Of a stretch of DNA of 64,000 nt, positions 22,868 to 33,158 are shown one piece after another (the first letter of the stretch is position 1; each line of letters begins with the position of its first letter). Made by a program: the position numbers and the translations under genes. This stretch comes from Adiantum capillus-veneris. Its lineage: Eukaryota; Streptophyta; Polypodiopsida; Polypodiales; Pteridaceae. The notes under the pieces are model-generated. The model saw only the letters and a program-made list of their open reading frames with translations, ran no database searches and was not told where the DNA came from. The stretch is taken from the NCBI GenBank assembly GCA_014529385.2, contig CM043969.1, positions 33,744,446 through 33,808,445 of the forward strand. The letters run 5' to 3'.

Positions 22868-25800
22868 TCAGCCCTCTTGTACATCTTCCTTGCTTTCTTC
22901 TTCACTGGATGATTCCAAATCTTCATCTTCACTTTGATCTTTACCTGTGGTTTGCTCTTCTTCCTCATCAAGATCTTCTCGATCATTGTCTCCTCTTCTC
23001 TTAAACATTTTGATCCTTTTTCCTGCAATGGGAATCTTTACTTCTGTACCATCTAGTTCAGACAAGCTGTAAGTAGCATTTTCATGCACATGCTTTACAA
23101 CATACGGTCCAAACCATCTTTTTGAAAACTTACGCATGACTGTGTGCTGGTTATCAAGGCTACTATCATACACCAAAACCGAGTCACCTTTGTCAATTGA
23201 TTTGCTCCCGAGTCGATGTCTCTTATCAAAGTATTTCTTGTTTTTCAACCTTGCATTTTTGAGTCGTTCTTTTGCAGCTTCAATGTCTCCAGTTCTTCTC
23301 TCTAGCTACCTTATACGCAGTGCAAGGAGATCTTCCCAGCTAAGCCCCTCTTGCCAAGGTAGTACATTCCATGTGGGAATTGTATCTTCAATCGGCATCA
23401 CTGGCTTTTGACCATACATTAGCTCCGCAGGCATGTAGCTAGTTACTGAGCTATGTGTTGTACGATCAGCCCATAAAGCATATGGTAACAGTTTTGGCCA
23501 CTCACCAACTCTTCCTTCGCAAGCCTTGGCCAAAGCTTTGATAATAGGAGGATGCCCTCTTTCACTCTTTCCATTGCCTTCAGGGTTGTAAGCTGTAGTA
23601 AGAGAAAGTGTGATTCCTAATCTAGAAAAGAACTCCCTTGCTTCTTCGGCATCCAGTTCACCTTTATCTGCAGTGATTTTTTCCACACAACCATAATGGC
23701 AAATCACCTCATCAAGAAGGAATTTGCACACAGCTTCTGTGGTTTTAGCTCTTAATGCTCTTCCTTCAACCTGGTTAGTTAGGTCCTCTCGTGCAAGAAC
23801 CAAGTATCTCATCTGCAAGAGTCCTAGAGGCATTGTGACTAGATCCACAACCCATTTATAGTGCATGGCTAGTGGATATGTAGGGTGCAATCCATCACGA
23901 TGTCGAACATTTGAATACACTTGACAAGTTACACATGTCTCTACAAACTGAGATACATCTTTATACATACCCTTCCACTAGTATTTTTCTTTCAACTTGG
24001 AGAAGGTTGCCCATACACCCCTGTGTCCAGCCCATAGACTCTCATGAAACTCTTGCATGAGCTTTACTTGAGTCTCTTTTTTACATATAACCCTTTGTGG
24101 TGTAGCACCCTTTTGTTTAGGATGCTTCCACAAGTAACCATCCCTCAAAAAGTACCCATATGCTTTCCTGCGTATCCTCTTGAATTCTTGTTCAGACCAA
24201 TCATCCTGTTTTGTTAGAGTACTCAAGTAGCTTCCAATAAGAAGCCAATCACCTTCATAAAGCTCTTTCAAGAATGATTCAAGTAGATTAGTCATGCAGA
24301 CATTGTTACCTTTGACATGAGAGATAGAATAGAACTTTGTGCCTACATCATCTCCCTCGTCAATCATTTGTGACTCATCTTCATACCTTGCCCTTGATAG
24401 CATGTCTGCCACTATATTGTCTTTACCTGCAATGTGCTTAAACTCATGATTTAAGGACTTAATGTAGGCAATCCACCGCAACATAGCAATGTCTGGAGTT
24501 GAGCAGCTTGTAATCATCCCAAGAAGTGGTAGACAATCTGTTTCTACAACCACACGTGCACCAATTAGGTACTCTTTCCCACTTTTCAAGGCTGTAACCA
24601 TACCCCATAACTCTCTCTTTATCTGTGGATAGTTTCTTTGGCGAGCACTTAGCACCTTTGCTCCAAATCTTACCACATACATGTGTCCTTCTTTGTCATC
24701 TTGCCCTATTGCCCATCCAATCCCTGTAGGACTGGTGTTTACTGTCACAATTACTGGCCTTTGACACTCATAGTCTACCTTTCTCAAAGTTGTTGCTGAC
24801 TGGAGCAACTCCTTTAGCTTTTTCATGGATTTTACATGTTCTTTTGTCCATTTAAACTTCTGATTCTTTCTAAGCAGCTGATAAAGAGGATCAGCTACAT
24901 GTGCATAATGTGGAATCCAAATAACATAGAAGACACATGCTCCCAGAAACCTTCTAACCTCAGTGATGCTAGTGCACGTTTCTTTCATCTTTGGATGGCA
25001 TCTACCTTTGTTGGACAAGGTTTCCTACCATATGGCCCGCATATGTGCCCCACAATAAGCACTTCATTGACACCAAACATAGAATTTTTCCTTGACAATG
25101 TAAGATTCACTTCTTCCAACCTAGACAAAATTTTATCACAATCATTTATGTGATTTACCACAAACCTGCGACATCCCTTGAGATCCAAAGCTTCATCTTT
25201 GTCACTTTCTTCACATCCTTTGATAGGCAAATCATCAATGAAAGGCATTGTGATTTGAGAAATAAAGTCACGTAAGACCTTATTCATCCCATTCATCATA
25301 TGTGCAACCGAGTTGGTTGCTCCCTGTGGCAAGGTACACATCCTTAACAAACCTAAAGGTGTCCTCATGGTTGTCAAGTCTCTGCTTTCAATTGCAAGCT
25401 GAAATTTATCATACCCTGAGTAGAGATCCCCCATTGAGTAGATTGCCCTCCCTGCAAATGCCTCTGCAAACTCATCCACAATTGGACCTGTACCTACATT
25501 TCTAATTGTCACCTTGTTCACTGGTTGCATATCTTGCAAGGATAAAGCGTAGAGAACCATTCTTCTTCGGAACTGTGAACCACCTGTTTGAGTATGGAGC
25601 ACAAGAAGGCTCCAAGATTCCCATTTTGATTTTCTCATTCAGTAGCTCTACTAACTTTGGCAAATGAGCCTTTGGAACCGGAATAGGCCGCAGATTCCAA
25701 GGCACATGAGGTATTGTGAAAATTACCATAGGAGCTATAATAGAAGGATCAACACATCCTATCTCATGTGGCTCAAATGCAAAAGCCTTACCATGCTTTG

Positions 25801-26431
25801 AAAGCATTTCTTTGAAGCACTTTGTCTCCTCCTGTGTTAGAAACTCCTTGCGACCAATCTGCAAGTCTTGGAAAGACTCCTTTGTGAAGGTATGCCCAAT
25901 CTTTTTCGGATTCCTCAAACTTGGTTGTAAAGAAGCCTGCTCAATCTTTTCCCTGTTGTTGGGTGGTAAGGGTGAAGCTACTGGTTTCACCTTCTTTGCT
26001 ACACTCTTGTATTTAGTTTCAACATGGACTTCTGGGCCAACTGTTTGGCTTTCTTTAAAGGCTTCTATTACTCGATACATTTCCATAGAGCAAACTTCCA
26101 CAACTTCATTTTCAAGATGCAAATTAGACCCCATTATAGCATCAAGCTCACCCATAGTATCTACAAAAGAAACTTGTTCACACAAACCCAAAACATTTTC
26201 AGTAGGCTCTAGCAATCCACTCTTTTTCATGCCTATTTGTACATGATGCACATATTGCCTCTCACATCTCTTCAAATCTTCAAGTTTTGTAAAACATACT
26301 GATCCATTCTTTGTTACCAAGGAGCTCGTTGAAAACGCTTCACCTATTTTTGGATCAGGCGAGACCCTTTTTCTTTCTGTACCACTGCAATCCCGCTTTA
26401 CAATGGTACTTGGCCAAAACCCATCATTTCT
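22868..26431 (-). pseudogene. gypsy pol: reverse transcriptase, RNase H, integrase (broken)
   Basis: RT begins near 26000-25560, where ILEPSCAPYSNRWFTVPKKNG is visible in part. It changes frame near 25550, with YSGYDKFQL and the catalytic FIDDLPIKG at 25638-24985. It returns to the first frame by 25018 for RNase H (ETDCLPLL, HIAGKDNIVADMLSR). The integrase zinc-binding part and core follow: CVTCQ, the Asp of VVDLVTMP, ITADKGELD and GNGKSERGH (D, D, E all present). The tail has KRWFGPYVVKH and an acidic end. Lesions: two frameshifts that offset each other, TAG at 23978-23980 (where Trp is expected) and TAG at 23306-23308. Apart from these the frame is continuous. The frame is open upstream to 26431, overlapping gag-pro. 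Confidence 0.9.
26379..26422 (-). promoter_or_regulatory. Candidate -1 ribosomal frameshift signal between gag-pro and pol
   Basis: On the minus strand the gag-pro frame reads ATG GGT TTT GGC. The heptamer G GGT TTT (26422 to 26416) fits the X XXY YYZ slippery pattern in the correct phase. Pol lies exactly in the -1 frame. Six bases (GGCCAA) separate it from a 9-bp stem, GTACCATTG (26409-26401) pairing with CAGTGGTAC (26387-26379) with one G-U wobble and a 13-base loop. The gag-pro stop TAA (26400-26398) lies in the loop. The sequence features are direct observation; activity is inference. Confidence 0.65.
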
Positions 26432-28773
26432 CTATGATCATGAAACTCTTTGCTCACCTTTGGTAGAGGATGTTCTCTGAGGTTGTCATGATTTCTTTCA
26501 TGGTTCACACAAACTGTGAGAAATTGGATAGCTCGTTTACCATCTTTGCTACGTATCCTAGCATATGCTGAACCATCATCCATTACCTTTGTTTCCATTC
26601 GAACTCCCACAATGTAGGGCTGTCCAAGGATGAGATGATATGAAGATGTATCCTGTACAAAGAAGTTTTGGTCAATCTTTACATCACCTATTGTTACCTT
26701 CACGCCTGGACATGCTCCATACAATTCACCGGATGAATTGTTTGCCACTTTTACCATCTTGCCATGATCTGTGTCCATCGGCCATTTGCACTTGTTGTAG
26801 AGACTCTTTGACATTATGTTTATTTCTAAACCATGGTCAATCAAGGCAACAAATGGCTCTTCAAGATCACCTACCTTGACCAAAGTTTCTGTAGTAGCCC
26901 TTGCCCAATGACTTCGTGAATAGTAACTCCTAGGAATATCTTCAACTTCTTCATCATCATTTGAGAAATGCACTTGCTTCACTCTCCCACTAGATTGGTA
27001 GCATCCTACCACAGCTCCATCATTCTCCTTATTTTGCAGTTGCATCCCTTGTGTCTTTGAGGTTTCCCCTTCAACCTGTGGACGAGAAAATTCAGCAAGG
27101 GTTTGCCTCTTCCTCTTGATGATGTCAATGATCTCCTCATGGAATTCACGCTTTGCAATGCCAAGAACTTCTCCCAGAGTAAACTCAATCTTGCTATTCA
27201 AGATCCTTTCCTCCAAGACTTTCTTTAAATCTGTAGCAACCTCAATATCAGATTGTAGTTTATAAGTTGGGCCTTTTGTCTTACCTTTCGTTGGCTCTTT
27301 CTTCTTTCTTGTTGTAGACTCCTCCATGAGTACTTCAGGTGGAGATGCTCCTTGTGTTGAGGGTGTTTGAGAAGGCATTGAGTCGCTTCTTCCCCCACTT
27401 CTAGAAGCTCTTTCTGATGGTCCTTCATCAACATTCTCACGTCTGCGCTTCTCTTCTACAATTGCCTCATTTTGTTGGCATTTTGTAATGTAGGCATGCA
27501 CTGACAATGAGTCCACTGGATCATTCCATCCTGTTTCTAGACGTATGCAATCACCTGCTTCATGTAGAATCTCTTTTGTAAGCTTTCCCTTTTTAGCTAA
27601 TTGCATGACATTTGGCCAAATTTGACCATGATGGTCAATCACCTCTTCATCAGAAAAATGCTCAATTTTTACTCCATAAGTAGCTGCCTCAACTGAAGAG
27701 CTAGCACGGTTAGTTGCCATATCTTCAACTAAGGTTTGCATTCCCCCCTTCCCAAAGTTAGTTCTCAAAGGTAGACCTGTCTCTCTTAAGTGAATTTTAC
27801 CATCCTTAAAAAAGACAACATCTTTTGACAAAGCATCACTAAAATCATCACAATCCCTTCTTACATGGTCTGTACTATCACACCAAATACATCTATTAAC
27901 AAACCCTTCTTTGTGCTGTTGTCTTTGCCTAGGAAGTGGCCCTGATGGTTGGCCTTTTTCTTCAAGCTTTGCAAACTTCACCTTCAAGTCACGCATTCCC
28001 TTCACAAGCTCATCTAGCATGGACTCATCAAACTTAGGAGCGATAAAAGTAGGCTTTACTATTTTGTCAGAAGTTGAGGTGGAAGGACTTGTAGTGTTTA
28101 CTACCATCTTGTCCCTTCTTCTTTGTTGTTTGGCAAGCAGTGAAACAGCACCTTCAACCTCATTCCAATTGGTCTTTAGTCCTTGCTCAGCATCTTTATC
28201 TTCAAGAAGAAGCTCCAAATTTTCTTGAAACTCTTTACCTGCAGCTTGTAAGAAAAGATCTGTCTGCTTTGCATCTAGTGTGGCCCTTTCTGTCCTGGTA
28301 AGTTGTGCATAGCGCCGCTCAAATTCCCTAAGTAGCTCTGTTATTGATAGTCCTTGCTTTGGCTTGACTACCCATTCTAAGAATGTCCTTTTGGTCACTC
28401 TCTCAGAGTCCTCCATGAAATATTCCTCCTTTAAAGCTACTTTGAGTTCTTCCCAATTTCTCCCATGCCCATCTTTAATTACCCTAACATGCTCTCTAAT
28501 TTCTGGAGCAACAACTAGCTCAAAGCTTTGAATCATCTCACCTTCTGACACGCGATGCAGCTCCATCTCCTTCACATACTCGCGTAAGTACTTGGTTATA
28601 TCTTTGCCATTGAACTGATCCATTCTATTGACGACTGCTTGTATGGCCTTCGTTGCTGAAATATCCCTTCTTTCAATGGCATGTTGTTGTTGCATGAACA
28701 TTGCAAATGCTTGAAACATTTGCATTGTTACTGGGTCAAAATGCATACCCTGTTGCTCAACATGATCACCCAT
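26398..28773 (-). CDS. gypsy gag-protease polyprotein
   Basis: A 791-codon open frame from the ATG at 28771-28773. The frame is open further upstream, but that part crosses the PBS and LTR and is unlikely to be used. The N-terminal half is a gag/retrotransposon-capsid-like helical region (FLEWVVKPKQGLSITELL, ERRYAQLTRTERATL). A CCHC zinc knuckle follows (CIWCDSTDHVRRDC), then a low-complexity linker. The C-terminal retropepsin-like domain has ALIDHGLEINIMS, a hydrophobic core and LILGQPYI. The catalytic triplet reads D-H-G where D-S/T-G is usual. Gag would form the particle and bind RNA; protease would process the polyprotein. It ends at TAA 26398-26400, within the putative frameshift hairpin. 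Confidence 0.88.
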   Translation of the reverse strand: MGDHVEQQGMHFDPVTMQMFQAFAMFMQQQHAIERRDISATKAIQAVVNRMDQFNGKDITKYLREYVKEMELHRVSEGEMIQSFELVVAPEIREHVRVIKDGHGRNWEELKVALKEEYFMEDSERVTKRTFLEWVVKPKQGLSITELLREFERRYAQLTRTERATLDAKQTDLFLQAAGKEFQENLELLLEDKDAEQGLKTNWNEVEGAVSLLAKQQRRRDKMVVNTTSPSTSTSDKIVKPTFIAPKFDESMLDELVKGMRDLKVKFAKLEEKGQPSGPLPRQRQQHKEGFVNRCIWCDSTDHVRRDCDDFSDALSKDVVFFKDGKIHLRETGLPLRTNFGKGGMQTLVEDMATNRASSSVEAATYGVKIEHFSDEEVIDHHGQIWPNVMQLAKKGKLTKEILHEAGDCIRLETGWNDPVDSLSVHAYITKCQQNEAIVEEKRRRENVDEGPSERASRSGGRSDSMPSQTPSTQGASPPEVLMEESTTRKKKEPTKGKTKGPTYKLQSDIEVATDLKKVLEERILNSKIEFTLGEVLGIAKREFHEEIIDIIKRKRQTLAEFSRPQVEGETSKTQGMQLQNKENDGAVVGCYQSSGRVKQVHFSNDDEEVEDIPRSYYSRSHWARATTETLVKVGDLEEPFVALIDHGLEINIMSKSLYNKCKWPMDTDHGKMVKVANNSSGELYGACPGVKVTIGDVKIDQNFFVQDTSSYHLILGQPYIVGVRMETKVMDDGSAYARIRSKDGKRAIQFLTVCVNHERNHDNLREHPLPKVSKEFHDHREMMGFGQVPL

Positions 28774-28800
28774 GGTTATCCACAAAATCTCACCCTGGCA

Positions 28801-28820
28801 GTTTCGCGTCGGGTTCACCA
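28801..28820 (-). other. Primer-binding site of the large gypsy element
   Basis: The minus strand reads TGGTGAACCCGACGCGAAAC six bases after the LTR end (...CGACA). Starting with TGG, it fits a complement of a tRNA 3' end. The donor tRNA was not identified; it is not initiator Met. Confidence 0.7.
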
Positions 28821-28826
28821 AAAATA

Positions 28827-30841
28827 TGTCGAGAAATTTGTGATCTTGCCAGGAAAGCACCGGGCTTATGGCTGTGAGAGTTTGTGAGAGAACTCAACAA
28901 AAACTATATGATGGAGTTAAACCATAGATGCCATGAAGACTAGGGTTTGGAAAGAAGTGCAATCAAAGAAGACTCACTCTTTCTCTCTTGCACTCACACA
29001 CACAAAGAAAGAACACAAAAGAGAATGTCAAAACAATACGAAGATGAAAACATCAAGGCTATGGTCATATCGTATCATGGGTAATATGAAAGGGTTAATA
29101 GATGATTTAATGGCATTCAATCTTGGCTGACCAAATAGTCTACGAATTGTTCTTTGTAATTGTAGTTTTGTGCTTAACATAATATATATATTTTGTCTAG
29201 TGATTGGGATTAATTGTGTGTACAAATCCTCTTGGTTCATAGCAAGATAACTACGCTTACATCAAAAGAAAAATTATAGTCTATGAGAGATAGTATGATG
29301 GGATCCGGTGATAGAAGTATTTCATTGAGCCTTTCAGGGCCAAAGAGAAACACTATACATTGTTGAAAGTGTATTTTACGGCTAATCCATACGTTAATTC
29401 TAATAGATTGTACAGAGTGAAAGCGATAGAAATGATCATCATGTGGGTTATTCATCTAGGATAGTATGTGAGAAATGTAGATATGAGAGAAGTGAAGAGA
29501 TGAGAAGTTTCCCTCCCAAGCCCTATTCTTGCCCGTAGGCAATAAGGATACTGCGGGGAGAGATGTACCTGTAGCAAGGAGAACCTAAAATTTGTAGAGA
29601 GGATGAATTACTAAGAGTGAGAGAGATAGGTTTGGTTAAGGAGATGAGATTAGATACATATATATATATATATTGGATTAGAGATGAAAATGAAAAAAAC
29701 AAGAAATCAAGAAAACATCAATGTAGAACACATCTTACTTGACAAACCCTTCGGCACCATTATTGATGGAGAGAGAATAAGAGGGGAGAATTCAACTTTG
29801 ATTGATACGCCAAGTCCACGCCCTTCTTTGATTAGAGTTGATCTTCCAAGGATAGCATGCAAGGATGGCTAGTCTTCCTCTAGGAGAAAGTGTAGGCTTA
29901 GGCTTATGTTAATGGCTAAGTACAATTAGGCATTACTACTTACTCCCTCAAGAATTCCTCTCATCAATGGCTTGAATGCTTGAGTTCCTTTTCAAGGAAG
30001 AAGAGGTCCCCTTTTATAGGTGAAGGGAACCCCCAAGGGTTTACACAAGAAGAGAGAAGCCAGTGTGAATAGGAATTGGAAAAGTTGGAAATGAGCTTTC
30101 CCTACATGATGTGGGCAGACTGGGGTCCAGTATTTTGATCATATCTCCTTAACCGTGGCTCCAAATAAAAAAGTAAAAATATGGGCAGAAACTTCAGCTC
30201 ATTAGCTACGATTTTCATTTTAAAATCATTTTCCAATTCGGATTGGAACCTTGTGTAAAAAATTCATCAAAATAGGGTCCATTTATGGCAGCAAAAGTCT
30301 TCTCGTGGTCCCCTTAGCCTAGACTTTCATTTAATTCCAAAGGAAACCTCATGCCATATGAAAGCATGACATTGCTCCTTGACAAAGTTTTGTAATCATG
30401 ATTGCAATAATGCATTAAAATAAGTGTATCTTTGAAATCATGCCACCTAGTGTCCCACTAGGATTTGATTCCCTCCTAGTAGCTATTTAAAAAGAAATAT
30501 AAGAAAAGTTTAAAAAATACATAGAATATATATATATTGGAGTTTACCCTAGATATAGGATCTAGCTAGGGTGTGAGATTATAATGAGATAGTAGAAATA
30601 AAGAATCAATGCTTTTTGCCCCAAGTTAAAGAGACGGAGCTATTGAGCTTTTCCCATAGTATTTTTTGATGGTAAAGTAAGGATAGGTTACCCTTGAGAA
30701 AAATAATAGGATGATATAGAAGGCTTATTATTATACTTAAATATTCATATGTACATTATAAGAAAGATAATTATGTATCTAAAAAGTTACAAGATAGATC
30801 TTGTAGCATGCATTCCCACTATGTATGTGTCACAGCACAAT
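28827..30841 (-). mobile_element. 5' LTR of the large Ty3/gypsy element
   Basis: Pairs with 20771-22809 over its full length. It starts TGTCGAGAAATTTG in plus coordinates. The outer edge reads TGTCACAGCACAAT, where the left copy reads TGTCACAGTACGACA, so the last few bases are changed or lost. Right after it begins a fragment of the TGTTGTGTG LTR family (30842-31075). Confidence 0.9.
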
Positions 30842-31075
30842 AACGCAAGAGAGAGACTGAGGGTGCTGAGGTGTAGATGCTAATAAATGCTAGAGATGTT
30901 GAGTACTATGGGATCTTGATTGCCCATGTTGACTATTGATGATCTGATGGATATCGGGTGAACTATATAGCCTTTTCAAGTGACTTATAATGATTAATCA
31001 CTTACTATTAATATTGATATTATTAATAGGAGGTGCTTCACATGCTATAAACTACCTAGGCAACAGTGCTGAAAA
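30842..31075 (-). mobile_element. Fragment of the iMet-PBS LTR family
   Basis: Matches 10150-10435 in the same orientation: GGTGTAGATGCT, GAGTACTATGGG, TATAGCCTTTTCAAGTGA and GAGGTGCTTCACATGC. It ends at CTACCTAGGCAA and then passes into a gypsy integrase remnant. Confidence 0.72.
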
Positions 31076-31995
31076 ATCTACTTCGACTCCAGGAATTCAA
31101 CTTCGTCTACAATCTTGGGTTCATCATCTTTCAAAATCTCCTTTGGGGGAATCTCTGTGAAACAACTTCAGCCAAGAAACATGGAAAACAGTGTGCATTG
31201 ACCACAAATTAGGTAACGACAATTTCATAGACATGTCATTTATCTTTTGATGGCTAGAAATGGACATCCATCCTAAAAGACAACTTTGGATACTTCTTTA
31301 CTACTTTCTTAAGCCTTTGCTTCATGATTCTAAGATACAGAAGTCCCTTCCTTGATAGTAACATCTTGATGATGCTTGTTAGCCTCCCTTACATAAGATT
31401 CCTGAGGCTTGCTTAATCGAAGCTTCACACTCTCACTACCTTGTCAAAGGAATGGCTCTAAGCGTTGGTATGAGCCAATTGTCTGACCAATCTAGTTGAT
31501 AAAGATTGGAATCTCATACGGGGTTCTAGCAATGCATTGGAATAAGAGTCATTCAAAATTGCTTGTGCTAACAGGAGATATTGTTCCCAATCAATGTTGA
31601 TCATGCACATATTACTTCAAAACATCAAAGGCTAAATGATTGTAAATCTCAGTTTGGCAATCTGACTGTTGATGAAATGCATATGAAAAATTTCACTTAG
31701 TGCCAAAATTTTCTAAGAGTGCTTGCCAAAAATATAATGTGAACGTTCTCTATCTGAAACAATCAACTTTGGCAAACCACAAAGATGATACCAATGCTTA
31801 TTGAACAAACGTGCTACATCTTGTGTTGTGATTGTGTCCTTACAAGGAATGAACATGCAAAACTTACTTAAACTATTGCTTCCCAAACTCGAAATCTGTA
31901 TATTGATTTTTCATGCTATAAAAAAAAAAAGATACTCTGTTCAGGGAGACTATGGACTTGGACTCAAGAGTAGAGACCTGTCCTTTGAGACTTAC
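31060..31995 (-). pseudogene. Degenerate gypsy integrase / C-terminal pol remnant
   Basis: Minus-strand translation, with many stops, still shows the integrase order: a piece like ISTFHQQSDCQTEIYN (the HPQTDGQTE block around the catalytic Glu), then a tail reading PPKEILKDDEPKIVDEVEF. Part of it (31605-31700) recurs at 56164-56256 on the same strand. Long dead. Confidence 0.6.
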
Positions 31996-32084
31996 GACTG
32001 GGTTAGCTTTACATGGAAATATTCAATCAAACCACCAAATTGTAACGAGAGGGCATCATGTGCCAACGACTAAGAACAAATTGC

Positions 32085-32696
32085 ACAAACTTTAAGCACT
32101 TCAAATAACTAAACTAAAAGCGATGCACAACACACGAGACGCGGAGTTCCAAGCCCTAGAGAGCACTAGCCCCAAACCCTTGCGTCCCTTTTGATATTTC
32201 TTTATATTGCTTGAACTCAGTACAATGACGGTGCCACGTATCTGCACCTTCACGCAGAAGCATGCGAGATAGTGAGCCCTTGCCACATATTTAAAGACCC
32301 TAGGCCCATGAAAAGTAGTTTACATGAAAATCTTCAAACTTAAAAGCTTCTGGTCCAAAAGCTGACACTAAAAGCTAATAGCATAAATTACAAAAATACA
32401 CACACCTGCCACGTAGCAACACAATCCACGAAAGTCTATACAGTCTACCAAATCCTCAACCAGCTTAAAATCCAGACGTCAATACAGCTGCCATCTCATC
32501 AATTTCTCTTTACGTAAGATCTTCTAAGTGTATGTATGGGTACTTTATTTTTAGGCCACATCGGACTGGATCCCACAAGTTGTTGGTCCCACTCGGCAAG
32601 GATTTGTAAGTTGGTGAGAACTCCTGCTTCTTCTACTGCTTCTAGGGTTTAGGAGCTCCAGTCTTTAGTGGCTTGACACATTAGAAATTTGTGACA
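32085..32696 (-). mobile_element. LTR of family TGTCACAAA, inserted in gypsy pol
   Basis: On the minus strand it starts TGTCACAAATTTC at 32696 and runs to about 32085. It is related to 8241-9025 and 54290-54690 (GGAACTCCGCG, TTAGTTTAGTTATTTGAAG at its end). RNase H coding lies directly to its right and integrase-like remnants to its left, so it sits inside a gypsy pol as a solo-type LTR. Target duplications were not resolved. Confidence 0.62.
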
Positions 32697-33158
32697 CAAT
32701 TGCTCAAAAAACTCTGACCACTAAGCTTGACGGCCATTCCAATGTGCACTAGGGTTGAGCCACTTGAGGGCTTGATGATGAGTACGAACAATAAAATCTC
32801 TAGCATATAAAAAAAATTCTTCCAATGCTTTAGAGAATGGATAACAAAGAGAAGCTCCTTATCGTACATTGAGTAACTCTTTTTTGCACTGTTTAACTTT
32901 GTACTGAGAAATGCAACTGGACGGCGTGCATTTACCCCTTTCAAAACATGAGAGATTAGTGGCAAAGAAGGAATGCTTTGCTCACCACGAATGAACAAGA
33001 GATTCAATGCAAGTATCTTTTTCTCATACAATTTCTCAAAGAGACTTTCATCACGAGTCAACACAATTGAACAACAATTTGGAAAATACGACTAGAAAAA
33101 GGCAAAGCAAGAGTCCCATTTTGCTTGATAACTCACCAATCCTCTTTAAACCAATAAA
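32697..33158 (-). pseudogene. gypsy RNase H fragment
   Basis: The minus frame shows ARRPVAFLSTKLNSAKKSYS, MYDKELLFVIHSLKHWKNF and LVHIGMAVKLSGQSF, the RNase H connection region of Ty3/gypsy pol. It is truncated at 33158 against the PPR pseudogene and on the other side by an LTR. Not functional. Confidence 0.72.

Larger units (their letters stand above)
20771..30841 (-). mobile_element. Near-complete Ty3/gypsy LTR retrotransposon, about 10 kb
   Basis: Ordered on the minus strand: 5' LTR (28827-30841), primer-binding site (28801-28820), gag-protease (26398-28773), pol (22868-26431), polypurine tract and 3' LTR (20771-22809). The order protease, RT, RNase H, integrase, and an integrase tail with a GPY/F-like motif, is that of Ty3/gypsy. 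No chromodomain was seen. The left flank has AACAC next to the LTR and the right flank AACGC, at best an imperfect 5-bp target duplication, so this boundary is uncertain. Pol is broken, so the copy is not autonomous. Confidence 0.9.

Noticed and set aside
26398-28860. Start of gag at 28860
   Set aside because: The first 29 codons lie in the LTR end and primer-binding site; the ATG at 28771-28773 is the plausible start.
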